The notes under the pieces are model-generated. The model searched no databases. It was not told the DNA's origin and worked only from the letters and a program-made list of their open reading frames with translations. The position numbers and the translations under genes were made by a program. Below, piece by piece: positions 9,108-18,510 of a DNA stretch of 64,000 nt. The stretch lies in contig CP036272.1 in assembly GCA_007745635.1 (NCBI GenBank), positions 821,532 through 885,531 of the forward strand, given 5' to 3'. Position 1 is the stretch's first letter. Each line of letters starts with the position of its first letter. Source of the stretch: Stieleria bergensis (GTDB lineage Bacteria; Planctomycetota; Planctomycetia; Pirellulales; Pirellulaceae).

Positions 9108-9184
9108 GGTCAAATTGCGCGTTGGTCAAATTGCGCGTTGGTCAAATTGCGCGTTGGTCAAATTGCGCGTTGGTCAAATTGCGG
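9108..9184. repeat. Minisatellite with a 16-bp unit, nearly five copies
   Basis: GGTCAAATTGCGCGTT is repeated perfectly at 9108, 9124, 9140 and 9156, with a fifth truncated copy at 9172. There are no spacers, so it is not a CRISPR array. It lies between the convergent ends of the 591-residue protein gene and xylA. Confidence 0.95.
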
Positions 9185-9248
9185 CAAGGGCGCGAACCGG
9201 CGGTCTGCCGATTGTTTGTGCCTTGCCGCTTTCACTTGATGCCTGGAG

Positions 9249-10568
9249 TTAGACCCGATCGATGTAGCGATTGACCACGCTTTCGATCAGCTCTTGGCGG
9301 CCGCTCTGATTTTCATCTGCGTCACCTTTTTCCAGCATGTAGGTTTCCAGGTCCGCGAAGTTCACTTCGCCGGCTTCGATTTTGGCACCGATGCCGCTGT
9401 CCCAGCTGCTGTAGCGATCGTTGATGTAGTTTTCCAGCGCATTGTCGGCTCGCATGGCCGCAGCGATTTTCAATCCTTTCGCGTAGGCGTCCATCGAACC
9501 GACGTGAGCGTAGAACAGGTCGATCGGCTCGAAGGACTCGCGGCGAACTTTGGCGTCGAAGTTCACGCCACCGCTGCCCAGTCCACCATGCTTGAGGATG
9601 TAGTACATCATCTGTGTGGTCAGGTAATAGTCGGTTGCAAACTGGTCCGTGTCCCAGCCCAGCAGCAAGTCACCTGTGTTGGCGTCAATGCTTCCCAAGG
9701 CACCTTGTGCACCGGCATAGTCCAGTTCGTGCATCATGGTGTGACCCGCCAGCGTGGCATGGTTGGTTTCCAAGTTAAGCTTGAAGTGATCGGTCAAGTC
9801 GTAAGCCCGCAGGAAGTTCAAGCAGGCAGCCGCATCGCTATCGTATTGGTGCTTGGTGGGCTCTTTGGGTTTCGGCTCGATCAAGAACTGTCCGGTGAAG
9901 CCAATTTCTTTGGCATAGTCGACGGCCATGTGGAAGAACTTGGCCAAGTGGTCCAGTTCTCGTTTCATGTCCGTGTTGTAAAGGTTTTGATAGCCTTCTC
10001 GGCCGCCCCAGAAAACATAGTTCTCGCCGCCTAGGCGATGGGTGACTTCCAGAGCTTTCTTGACCTGCGCGGCGGCAAAGGCAAACACATCTGCGTTGCA
10101 CGTTGTGGCAGCACCGTGCATGAAACGCGGATTGGAGAACATGTTGGCAGTGCCCCACAGCAATTTGACGCCACTGCGCTGTTGTTCTTCAGCCAGTACA
10201 TCGGCGACGGCATCAAAATGCGCGTTGGATTCCTTCAGGCTGTTTCCTTCAGGCGCGACGTCACGATCGTGGAAGGCGTAGTAAGGCGCTTGCAGTTTTT
10301 CAAACAGTTCAAAGGCGGCCCGAGCGCGGTTCTGTGCGTTCTCGACGCTTTCAGTGCCGTCATCCCAAGGACGCACTGCGGTGCCAGGTCCAAAGGGGTC
10401 GCTTCCGGTTCCACGGAAGGTGTGCCAGTAAACGATGGAAAACCGGAAGTGGTCCTTCATCGTTTTGCCTTCAATCACTTCCTCTGGGTTGTACCAGCGA
10501 AATGCCAAGGGGTTATCGCTTTGAGGGCCTTCATATTGAATCGTTGGAATTTCTGGAAAAGCAGACAT
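9249..10568 (-). CDS. xylA: Xylose isomerase
   Basis: A 439-residue class II xylose isomerase, which converts D-xylose to D-xylulose (and also D-glucose to D-fructose) using divalent metal ions. Visible signatures include the catalytic His segment [58 protein letters not shown] and LLGWDTDQF. Length and motif order match the family along the whole protein. No pentose kinase or transporter gene is adjacent. It appears to stand alone, about 150 bp downstream of the EF-hand protein gene. Confidence 0.98.
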   Translation of the reverse strand: MSAFPEIPTIQYEGPQSDNPLAFRWYNPEEVIEGKTMKDHFRFSIVYWHTFRGTGSDPFGPGTAVRPWDDGTESVENAQNRARAAFELFEKLQAPYYAFHDRDVAPEGNSLKESNAHFDAVADVLAEEQQRSGVKLLWGTANMFSNPRFMHGAATTCNADVFAFAAAQVKKALEVTHRLGGENYVFWGGREGYQNLYNTDMKRELDHLAKFFHMAVDYAKEIGFTGQFLIEPKPKEPTKHQYDSDAAACLNFLRAYDLTDHFKLNLETNHATLAGHTMMHELDYAGAQGALGSIDANTGDLLLGWDTDQFATDYYLTTQMMYYILKHGGLGSGGVNFDAKVRRESFEPIDLFYAHVGSMDAYAKGLKIAAAMRADNALENYINDRYSSWDSGIGAKIEAGEVNFADLETYMLEKGDADENQSGRQELIESVVNRYIDRV

Positions 10569-10721
10569 CGGGACCGCCGAAAGAGGAAGCTAGGAAGGAT
10601 CACTGTCGTTGGAACGTTCCCAACGCAGGTCGACCTAGTTTCTAAACCGCAGCGAAGATTGGCAAGCGGTGAGCGGGTGAAGTTGGTGCCCAGACTTAAA
10701 TCCGGTGGAAATAGTCTCAAT

Positions 10722-12659
10722 TCACGATCGTTTTTGCAAGATTTCCTTGGGATTTTCGCGGTCTTTCTCTTTGCCAGATTTCGTATCCTTGCCTTTGAAC
10801 TGACGCATTTCTTCTTTCATTTTGGCGATTGCTTGATTGCGTCGTTCGTTGAACGCTTGGCGCTCCCGATCGCTCATGGAGTCCCATTTGGCGGCATCAG
10901 GTTTGCGGAGTTTGTCGGCGTACTCGGCTTTCCGCTCCGGCGTCCAATATTCAGCCATGGAGCGGCTGCTTGATGGATTTTTGTAGGCCGACTGATTTTC
11001 ACCGGACCACTGAGGCTTTTCGCTGGTGAAGGAGACGGCACTGGTTGAGATGGCAGGCGTGGCTTTTTCGCTGGCTTGTTCGTCCTCGGCGTTTGGTTCG
11101 CCGGTCGCTGGCAGGTTCACCTTGTCAGGGGTGGCGATGATGGACCAATGGTGCAGCATGCCAAACCGTTCGCTACGAGTGCCAACGATGGACAACTGCC
11201 ACGTGCCTTTGATGGACTTGCCGTTAAAGGCTGACAGACCGGGTTGTCGTTTGATTAAACCTTCCGGTTGAAAGTTGCCTTCAAAGGGAGGTCTGGCTTT
11301 GACGATGTTGTAACGAGATTGGTCGTCGAAGGTTGTTTTTTGGAAGTGATCGTCGCCGCCGCCAACGGCTGTGAACAGTTCGATCCTTGTCTCATCAGGA
11401 CCGGTTAAGAACGCATCGAGCATCCCGGTGCTCGTGTGGGTGATGTTGAGTTGGACGTTCAGGTCTTGAATGACGAAGTCTTCACTGATTTCGATTTCCG
11501 AAACGATGGTTTTCTTGGGTGGTAGCAGTTCGGCATCTTCGCTGGAAAACACACCGCCCATCATTGACTTCGACGACAGCACTTCCATCGTCGTCAGGAA
11601 ACCGTCCCCATTTGCGTCCATGGCCAAGAACTGATTGACGGTTTCTTCATTGATTTCTTTTGCGTACTCGGTCAGTTCAATCTGTTTATCTTGGTTCGCA
11701 TCGGACTCGTAAAACCAGCTGGGAAGCCCTTCCACTTGGCCGCCTGTTTGGTCTTGTTGCTTTTGCACATAGGCAAACAGCTCATCGCGAGTGAGTTCAC
11801 CGTTTCGATCGACATCAATCATGCCGACGGGCAGTTTCATATCGATGGTTTCGTTTTCTTCTAACCGACCGTTCTTGTTCGAGTCGTAGCGGGAAATCAG
11901 TGCCGATGTCAGCCAGAATCGATTGCCTCCCGTGCGCCACCAGTCACGTCGTTCGCGTTCTTCTCGCTCTCGTTTACCGGGGTCGTCTGATCGTTCGATG
12001 CCATTTCCAACACGCACGGCTCGTTTGACTAATTCACCGGCATCACTGTTTAGTTGCCGACGTCGCGCATAGCGCTGGGCCAGTTCTTGTTCGCTAAGCA
12101 AGTCGTCTTTGTTCAAGTCCATGCTGAAGGGGTCGCGATGCGTCCACTTACCGCGATACGCTTCCCGGCGGTCCAGCTTGCCATCTTCGTCACGATCTAA
12201 GCGGCGGATGGTGCTGCGTGCTTCGTACACATCACGCATTTCATAGGGGTGTTTGACCGGTCCTTCGCCGAACTGTGGAACCACCAAATCATCCAGTCCG
12301 GGGCCAAAGCGTTTTAAGGTTGCTTCTCGTTCCGGGCGAACATCTTCACCGGCGACGCCGTTTTGCAGCGCGTAATAGATTCGCGCCGCTTCCTGCAGTT
12401 GGTCGATTCGATTGGGGCGTTTCAGTGACAGTCGGCGGGCTTTGGCAATCCGCTCGAGATAGGGTCTGGCGAGCGGAGTGACTTCTTCTGGGTCCAGGTA
12501 GCCGTTTTGGTCGCGGTCAAGCAATTCCAAGGACTCACGCAAGCCTGCTTGTCCCCAGGCATTCGTCTCGCCTAGCAACACCAGGGCCGCCAGAGTCACG
12601 GCAGTCAGGAAAACGCGTAAGCCAGCAAGCTGGTCATCGACACTGTCAAAGCGGAACAT
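10722..12659 (-). CDS. Secreted multi-EF-hand protein with a proprotein-convertase P domain
   Basis: A 645-residue exported protein (signal peptide about residues 1-36). Seven EF-hand-like calcium loops can be read, including LDRDQNGYLDPEE, LDRDEDGKLDRRE, DLNKDDLLSEQE, YDSNKNGRLEENE, DVDRNGELTRDE, DANQDKQIELTE and DANGDGFLTTME. From about residue 385 a P-domain-like beta sandwich follows (SEIEISEDFVIQDLNVQLNI, and later IKGTWQLSIVGT). The C-terminal about 100 residues are charged and helical. P domains usually sit beside subtilisin-type proteases, but no protease domain is present here. It is 62 bp downstream of the secretin-like gene and may be co-transcribed. A calcium-dependent surface or matrix role is inference. 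Confidence 0.85.
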   Translation of the reverse strand: MFRFDSVDDQLAGLRVFLTAVTLAALVLLGETNAWGQAGLRESLELLDRDQNGYLDPEEVTPLARPYLERIAKARRLSLKRPNRIDQLQEAARIYYALQNGVAGEDVRPEREATLKRFGPGLDDLVVPQFGEGPVKHPYEMRDVYEARSTIRRLDRDEDGKLDRREAYRGKWTHRDPFSMDLNKDDLLSEQELAQRYARRRQLNSDAGELVKRAVRVGNGIERSDDPGKREREERERRDWWRTGGNRFWLTSALISRYDSNKNGRLEENETIDMKLPVGMIDVDRNGELTRDELFAYVQKQQDQTGGQVEGLPSWFYESDANQDKQIELTEYAKEINEETVNQFLAMDANGDGFLTTMEVLSSKSMMGGVFSSEDAELLPPKKTIVSEIEISEDFVIQDLNVQLNITHTSTGMLDAFLTGPDETRIELFTAVGGGDDHFQKTTFDDQSRYNIVKARPPFEGNFQPEGLIKRQPGLSAFNGKSIKGTWQLSIVGTRSERFGMLHHWSIIATPDKVNLPATGEPNAEDEQASEKATPAISTSAVSFTSEKPQWSGENQSAYKNPSSSRSMAEYWTPERKAEYADKLRKPDAAKWDSMSDRERQAFNERRNQAIAKMKEEMRQFKGKDTKSGKEKDRENPKEILQKRS

Positions 12660-12721
12660 GTTTCAGTGGTTGGCTGTAGTACAGAAGCTTGTGACCAAAG
12701 TTCGCGAAGATCCAATGGAGC

Positions 12722-15511
12722 TTAGCGATCTGTCCGAGGTTTGCTGGTGTTCGAGCTGGACGTCGGCCGACTGGTGCTGGAACGTGTGCTGCTGCGGCGA
12801 GAAACAGCCTGGCCGGTCATCAGTTGTTGCAAGACTTCGTCGATCACTTGATTGTTCTTCGGGATCAAAATCTCAACGGTCTGTTCACCACGGCCGTCAA
12901 TGATTTTGACCAAGTCCTCGACTTCGCGGAACAGGTCGTCTGGAGCGGTGACGATCAGGGAGTTACTGGCCTCGTGGACGGCCAGGGTCATTTTGGGAGC
13001 CAAGTCACGCGCCTGTTGACTGGCGGTTCGCTGTGGAGCGGGGCGTTTTGCATCGCCCTTTTTGTCGCCTTCGGGATTGGGGCGCTGTTGAGGCTGAGGT
13101 TTGGCACCACCTTGGCCAGCGGGGGCCTGCTGTTTGTTCTCAGCCACCCGGCCGGCAAAGGCTTGTCGCAAAGCCGCTTCGACTTCGCTGGCGATGCTGT
13201 TCTCCAGTTCAATCACATGCGACTGGCCGTAGGTTTTGATCTGAGTGATGCTGGCGTCTTTTTCAATGATCTTCAGGTAGTCTTCAATGCGGCGGATATC
13301 AGCACTGGTGCCTTGCACAATCAATCGATTCAGTCTTGAGTCAGCAACGACGGTTGCGGATTCGCTTGTCAACGTTAAGGTGCCTTCTCGGTTTAAAATC
13401 AAGCTGCCAAACGAACTTGTGCCCGACATCACAATCCCGTTCACTAATCCTTCGCCAGCGCTGGCAACCGAATCTCCTCCGTCAAGCAGTTCGGCCAGCA
13501 TCCGAATGGCGTCTTCGGGACGCGTGTACTTCAGATAGAAAACAACGGGTTCCGAAGCCGCTTGACCACTGGGGCCAGCCAAGGTTTCCACGTGTGACAG
13601 AAACTGGTTCAACACTTCAGCATCCGTACACTGGACCAGTAAGCCACGGCGGGTCAGTTGGCAGTTAATCGCCGTCTGCTTGATATCCAGAGAAGGCGAT
13701 TTCAAGACCGTTCCGGAATCGACACTCGCCGCTGCCGTCGTGGTCAGGGTGGAGGTCGTGACATAGGGGCTATTGCCCGTCGCAGTCGCTTGGATCGATT
13801 CGGAGATCGCTGGCCGAGGAGCGGTTTCGGTGGGCTGGTTGACAACTCGTTCGCGAGGCTCAGTCGAGTGACCCAGCGGATCGTCATACAGGATGATTGG
13901 ATTCGGCAATCTCCAAAAGCGTGCCGCCAACATCAATGTCTGTTTCGCCTCTTGGCCGAAAAGTCCAATGATGCGAATCGTTTCATCGCTGCCGCCGCTG
14001 GCGGTTGAAGGCTGATCGAGTCCCGCGATGATCTCTTTGATCTGAGTGATTTGAGTCGGCGTGCCACGAACAAACAGTCGGTGATTCTCAATGTCGGCGT
14101 CCAAGCGTGGTGGTTCAACGGTGGGTTGAGCATCGCGACTATCACGATCACGCGATGACGATGAACTGCTGCTATCGATCACCGAAAGATCCAACATCTG
14201 TTCGACCAGTCCAACCGCCGTGAAGGCATCGATGTTCTTTAGTGGAATGACTTCAAAGGTGACTGCGTCTGCGGCTAGCTTTTCAACCGTTAGTTCGATT
14301 TCGCGTTGCACGGCTTCGCTGGCCATGGCAACGACCGTGCCAGCGGTTTCGTCCTTTGACAGGCGAACGTTTTCTCGGCCGGAAAGCAAGGTTTGCAGAA
14401 CGTCATAGGCAAGGTCGACGTTGCCGCCTGCGACCTTGTGCGTTCGCAGGACGAGTTCAGCGTCTGATTCTTCGTCTCCAGGGCCCGGGAGATCCAGGGT
14501 TTGAATCAGCTGTTCGACGAGTTTGACCTTGTCTTCGATTCCGGTCACGAAGATGAACTTGCCATCGGGATCGGATGAAAGGCTGACATCAATGCCGATC
14601 ATTTCGCCAGTGGCCAATCCAAGGTGAGGTCTGGCAACCGTCAAAATGTCTTCTGCGTCCATGTACTTCAGAGGGAAATTCTTGACAATCGTGCCGTTAT
14701 CCAGCTTGCTCGGTTCAAAGGCATCCAAGATTGCCTTGACGCTCCGCAGTTTATCAACAGTCTCCGTCACCATTAATTGGTTGGTCTTGTTGAACACAGC
14801 CGGCGGCAGCATCAGCTTGACAGCCGTCAGTTCCTCAACGGCATCTTCTGCTTTCAGAGGCCCCAGCGGAAACAGGCATTTGACCACGTCGTGCCGATTC
14901 TTCGTTTCCAGTTGAGCCGGCGTAACCAGTGGCGCCAGCGCGTCGAGTTGCTGTAACCCACGAGGATCGGTCAAACTGATGACTGATAGCAAGTTCCCGC
15001 TGCGAATGATGGTGTAGCCCTGAGGCAGCAGGAACAAGTTGATTCGCGCGATGGCGTCGTCATGCGAGAAGACTTGCGGGTCGTTGTAGGTAAAGGAACC
15101 CGGGGGCATCGCATCAACATGCAATGCCGAGCCGGTTTCTTCGGCGATCCAGCCGATCACATCTCGCCAGGGCATGCCTAGAAACGAAAACCGTACGGAG
15201 TTCGGTGGAAGTGTCTCGACTGCCTCAGCCGGTGGCGGCACCAATTTGATCGCTGGACCTTGTTCGGCGGGCAGTTCGATGGTCCCGATTTCGTCTTGCT
15301 GATCGGTCGCGGTTTCTGTTGCGGTGGCGCCCGCACCGGGGATCACCAACAGGGGCCTGGCAATAGGGGCCTCCGGTGACACCGTTTGTGCACTGGTCCT
15401 TGGCGCGTTTGCGGTCGGCAACAGGAACGCGATTGCAATGAAGATGCTGGAAAGTTTGCAGCATGACGAAGGGGGGAGAGTAACAAATCGCATTTGCAGT
15501 GGCTGGTTCAT
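12722..15511 (-). CDS. Secretin-like periplasmic protein: N0 plus repeated N1 domains, no barrel
   Basis: A 929-residue protein with a signal peptide (about residues 10-40; ATG at 15490 is an alternative start). An N0/STN-like domain lies at about 105-180 (LGMPWRDVIGWIAEETGSAL). At least six N1 (secretin_N, NolW-like) repeats follow, each with the pattern of a beta strand, AED or DAE helix and a terminal LI-V strand, for example FPLKYMDAEDILTVARPHL. A low-complexity Gln/Pro/Lys linker at about 790-830 precedes the last repeat. The C-terminus ends in a Ser/Arg/Thr tail, and no secretin beta-barrel domain is visible. It is therefore unlikely to form an outer-membrane pore by itself. A type II-like operon lies 3 kb away. 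Confidence 0.85.
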   Translation of the reverse strand: MNQPLQMRFVTLPPSSCCKLSSIFIAIAFLLPTANAPRTSAQTVSPEAPIARPLLVIPGAGATATETATDQQDEIGTIELPAEQGPAIKLVPPPAEAVETLPPNSVRFSFLGMPWRDVIGWIAEETGSALHVDAMPPGSFTYNDPQVFSHDDAIARINLFLLPQGYTIIRSGNLLSVISLTDPRGLQQLDALAPLVTPAQLETKNRHDVVKCLFPLGPLKAEDAVEELTAVKLMLPPAVFNKTNQLMVTETVDKLRSVKAILDAFEPSKLDNGTIVKNFPLKYMDAEDILTVARPHLGLATGEMIGIDVSLSSDPDGKFIFVTGIEDKVKLVEQLIQTLDLPGPGDEESDAELVLRTHKVAGGNVDLAYDVLQTLLSGRENVRLSKDETAGTVVAMASEAVQREIELTVEKLAADAVTFEVIPLKNIDAFTAVGLVEQMLDLSVIDSSSSSSSRDRDSRDAQPTVEPPRLDADIENHRLFVRGTPTQITQIKEIIAGLDQPSTASGGSDETIRIIGLFGQEAKQTLMLAARFWRLPNPIILYDDPLGHSTEPRERVVNQPTETAPRPAISESIQATATGNSPYVTTSTLTTTAAASVDSGTVLKSPSLDIKQTAINCQLTRRGLLVQCTDAEVLNQFLSHVETLAGPSGQAASEPVVFYLKYTRPEDAIRMLAELLDGGDSVASAGEGLVNGIVMSGTSSFGSLILNREGTLTLTSESATVVADSRLNRLIVQGTSADIRRIEDYLKIIEKDASITQIKTYGQSHVIELENSIASEVEAALRQAFAGRVAENKQQAPAGQGGAKPQPQQRPNPEGDKKGDAKRPAPQRTASQQARDLAPKMTLAVHEASNSLIVTAPDDLFREVEDLVKIIDGRGEQTVEILIPKNNQVIDEVLQQLMTGQAVSRRSSTRSSTSRPTSSSNTSKPRTDR

Positions 15512-15836
15512 GCGTCAATCCAAGTCGAAAACTTGGCGCGCATTGGGATGCTCCTGGCCGTTCAGCGAACAAATCGAGGAGCGAATTCGGAGGGGAAAGA
15601 GGCGGGGGGCGAGTGAGTCGCCTATCACTAGAGACTAGTGTAAAGACTTCGGAAGTCAATCCAAACAGCGTTTTCCACTACTACAGTACTTCCCCGAAAC
15701 CACTGGGTTGGACATCCGATTTCTTGTGATTGATGCGGTTAGACACAAGCTGGCGATCACGGCAGCAACCTGGAACGGTTCGGATGGTTCGGATGTCGTG
15801 CGGTTTGTTGCTGCGGGGCGACGATTTTCCTGCTTT
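15512..15836. other. Non-coding stretch between secretin-like and dehydrogenase genes
   Basis: About 325 bp with no supported gene. It is the upstream region of the minus-strand secretin-like gene and the downstream end of the dehydrogenase gene. Apart from the inverted repeats at 15626-15657, I see no RNA gene or clear terminator. Confidence 0.6.
15626..15657. promoter_or_regulatory. Two adjacent short inverted repeats upstream of the secretin-like gene
   Basis: CACTAG-AGA-CTAGTG (15626-15640) is followed after four bases by GACTTC-G-GAAGTC (15645-15657). Both are perfect inverted repeats, 115-147 bp upstream of the start at 15511. They could be operators; no known regulator site is recognised. 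Confidence 0.4.
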
Positions 15837-16640
15837 TTACCGGCTGAACTTCAGGAGCAGCCAGTCGCCCAGGCGGGGGAATGCGTTGCCAATTGCGATC
15901 AGGCAACGCAGGTGGCCTGGCAGGACTAGGTCGGTTTTTTTTCGTTGGGCACATTTGAGAACCGCTGCGGCAACGGTTTCTGGAGGCAAGCCTTTGACTT
16001 TTGTTCCCCCGCCCGGTGCCGAGGCGCTCTCGGGAAGTGCTTCGCTGTTGTGCTGAGCATAGCGTTGGCCAGCATCGGGACGCCGGATTGGACCCGGAGA
16101 GACGAGCGCAACGTGCACGTCTCGATCACGCCATTCCAGTCGCATTTGTTGGGTCAGTCCGGTCAGAGCATGCTTGGCGGTCACGTAACCACCCAGGTAG
16201 CGGGCGCCGACTTTGCCAGCCAGCGAGCCGATATTGACGATGCTGCCATGGGATTGCTCCAGCAAGATCAGCATCGCTTGGCTACAGTGCAGCGTCGTCA
16301 ACACGTTGTCTTGCCAAAGCTGTTTCAGGCGATCGGCCGTCAACTCGGTCACCACACCTCGATCGCTGGTGCCAATGCAATTGACCAGGGTGTCCAGGCG
16401 GCCGAACTGGGTGTTGATCTGTTCGGCCAGTTCATGGCACTGTGCCAATTCGCTCACATCACAGGTCGCGATGGCCAGTCGATCGCCCCCATCGAGTTCA
16501 TCGGCTGCGTTTTGAAGTCGTTCCGTCGAACGACCAACAATCATCACTCGGTAGCCGGCATTTAGAAACGTCTTGGCAATGATCTTCCCAAGACCGGCCG
16601 ATCCACCGGTGACCAACACGACAGGAGATGTCTCGGGCAC
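15837..16640 (-). CDS. Short-chain dehydrogenase/reductase
   Basis: A 267-residue SDR with a Rossmann fold for NAD(P)H. The cofactor motif TGGSAGLG is at about residues 11-18 and GRS follows the second strand. CDVSE and LVNCIGTSDRG (the NNAG-like position) are visible. The catalytic Ser is in NIGSLAGKVG and the Tyr/Lys pair in YVTAKHA. A PG motif follows (ALVSPGPIRR). The GRST motif suggests NADP(H), but this is not certain. The C-terminus is extended with a hydrophobic, basic tail that might touch the membrane. The substrate cannot be assigned, and no neighbour indicates a pathway. Confidence 0.93.
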   Translation of the reverse strand: MPETSPVVLVTGGSAGLGKIIAKTFLNAGYRVMIVGRSTERLQNAADELDGGDRLAIATCDVSELAQCHELAEQINTQFGRLDTLVNCIGTSDRGVVTELTADRLKQLWQDNVLTTLHCSQAMLILLEQSHGSIVNIGSLAGKVGARYLGGYVTAKHALTGLTQQMRLEWRDRDVHVALVSPGPIRRPDAGQRYAQHNSEALPESASAPGGGTKVKGLPPETVAAAVLKCAQRKKTDLVLPGHLRCLIAIGNAFPRLGDWLLLKFSR

Positions 16641-17015
16641 GATTGCAATTCCAGCTAAAAGGAAAAAATTGACTGCGATACATTGTAGTGGCTCTCATCC
16701 GGCCTTTCGCAGGGCAATTAGGTTGACCGAGCGGACGGTTTCTTTGACGTTTTGTCCCCAGAGGTTACAACATATCATCGAATCAACACACTGCCTGTTG
16801 TCGGAACGTCTGATGATCAGCAAGCCACGCTGGTCTTCGCGATGATTGGCCACGGTTCGCCGCGAGGGCAGACGTTGGGGCCGCGAACAAGCGTCTATCA
16901 CGGCAGCTGATTCGTAAGCTCGCTCGTCTGCCAGTGTTCGACTTGCCAGTTGTGATCAGCTTGGCTGCATCTTCTCGCAACACCGCGTTGCCTCCATCTA
17001 TTCTAAGTGAACTTA
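16641..17015. other. Divergent intergenic region
   Basis: About 375 bp separating the divergent dehydrogenase and pyruvate kinase genes. Promoters for both should lie here, but no convincing -35/-10 pair was found, and no RNA gene or repeat was seen. Confidence 0.5.
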
Positions 17016-18464
17016 ATGCACGGTCCCGTTTTACAAGACTCCAAGACAAAGATCGTTGCCACGGTGGGGCCGGCATGTCAGCAGCCCGAGCAATTAGCGG
17101 ATCTGATTCGTGCCGGTGTGGATGTTTTTCGCATTAACACCGCTCATGGATCGATTGCCGATCACGAGCAAAAAGTGATGGCGATTCGCCAAGCCTCCAA
17201 ACAGGTTGGCTGCCATGTGGGGATTCTGTTGGATTTAGCCGGGCCAAAGATTCGCTTAGGGGAATTGTTCTGTGATCCCCTCCAGTGTGATGTTGGAAAG
17301 ACGCTCACGTTCATCAAGGAAGGAGCACCGCAAAGCGACGATCAATTGACATCAACTTACCCCAAGTTGATTGACGAGTTACAACCAGGCAATCACGTGA
17401 TGCTGGCTGATGGTCAGGTTGCCTTGGAAGTCGAATCGGTGAACGCCGATCATGCGGTCTGCCGAGTCACGGCCGCCGGTGAAGTCCGCAGTCGTCAAGG
17501 CATTAACTTGCCCGGCGTGCAACTGTCCGTGTCTGCGTTGCAACGCGCCGACATTGAAAATGCGATCTGGGCAGCCGATAACGAGATCGATTTCATTAGC
17601 CTGTCATTTGTTCGTAATGCGGGCGACGTGATGTCGTTGCGGAATGTGCTGACGGCACATGAAAGCGAAGCCATGGTGATTGCCAAAATTGAAAAGCCTG
17701 AAGCATTGGAAAATCTTCAGGACATTGTTCAAGCGGCCGACGGGGTGATGGTCGCACGCGGTGATTTGGGCGTGGAGATCGATGTGGCCCAAACCCCGGT
17801 GGCTCAAAAGCGAATCATTCAGGTTTGCAACGCGATGGGCAAACCAGTGATTGTTGCCACGCAAATGCTAGAGTCGATGCATCACAGTGTGCGTCCAACG
17901 CGCGCCGAAGCCAGTGATGTTGCCAATGCGATTCTCGATGGCGCCGATGCTTGCATGTTGAGCGGCGAAACCGCTGTAGGCGACTATCCGTTGCAAAGCG
18001 TGCAAATGATGTCTCGGATCTTGAGCACCACTGAACAGACGCTGTCAGAACGAACCGCCTTGCAAGAGCGTCTCGAGGCCAGTGACCCGACTCACCTGGT
18101 TCATCCCATCACTGCCGCGGTGACTCATGCGGCGACCGTGGTGGCCGAATCCATTGAGGCCGCGATGATCATCATTGCAACCAAGTCCGGTAGCACCGCT
18201 TGGGTCAAGAGTCGGTCGCGTAGCCTGATTCCAACCTTGGCTGTTAGCGATCGATCGGCATCGCTGCGGCGGATGAACTTGTTCTGGGGCATTCGCCCGG
18301 TCGCGATGAGCCGCATGGGACCGCCGGCCGAAATCCGTGAACAGGTCTGTAACTGGGCCAAAGCCGAAGGCTCGCTAAAGAGCGGCGATCGCATTGTGTT
18401 TGTCAGTGGCACCGGCGTGGTGCAAAATGCGCACAACTCAGTCGTCGTGTATGTTGTCGACTGA
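17016..18464 (+). CDS. pyk: Pyruvate kinase
   Basis: A 482-residue glycolytic enzyme converting phosphoenolpyruvate and ADP to pyruvate and ATP. Motifs in order: KTKIVATVGPA, FRINTAHGS, the active-site block IAKIEKPEALENL, MVARGDLGVEI, ATQMLESM, and PTRAEASDVANAILDGADACMLSGETAVG. The C-terminal domain has SGSTAWVKSRSR, where related enzymes bind an effector. I prefer ATG 17016; GTG 17007 is in frame three codons earlier. The gene stands alone and converges on the pseudopilin operon. The usual FSHG near the N-terminus is TAHG here, a conservative change. Confidence 0.97.
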   Translation: MHGPVLQDSKTKIVATVGPACQQPEQLADLIRAGVDVFRINTAHGSIADHEQKVMAIRQASKQVGCHVGILLDLAGPKIRLGELFCDPLQCDVGKTLTFIKEGAPQSDDQLTSTYPKLIDELQPGNHVMLADGQVALEVESVNADHAVCRVTAAGEVRSRQGINLPGVQLSVSALQRADIENAIWAADNEIDFISLSFVRNAGDVMSLRNVLTAHESEAMVIAKIEKPEALENLQDIVQAADGVMVARGDLGVEIDVAQTPVAQKRIIQVCNAMGKPVIVATQMLESMHHSVRPTRAEASDVANAILDGADACMLSGETAVGDYPLQSVQMMSRILSTTEQTLSERTALQERLEASDPTHLVHPITAAVTHAATVVAESIEAAMIIIATKSGSTAWVKSRSRSLIPTLAVSDRSASLRRMNLFWGIRPVAMSRMGPPAEIREQVCNWAKAEGSLKSGDRIVFVSGTGVVQNAHNSVVVYVVD

Positions 18465-18510
18465 GCGACTGAAAGCGTGAAAGCTTCGCCAACACAATCA
18501 CGGCGTGTTT

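Noticed and set aside
9294-10034. Long plus-strand reading frame opposite xylA
   Set aside because: It lies entirely antisense to a clear xylose isomerase, and its sequence has no family features.
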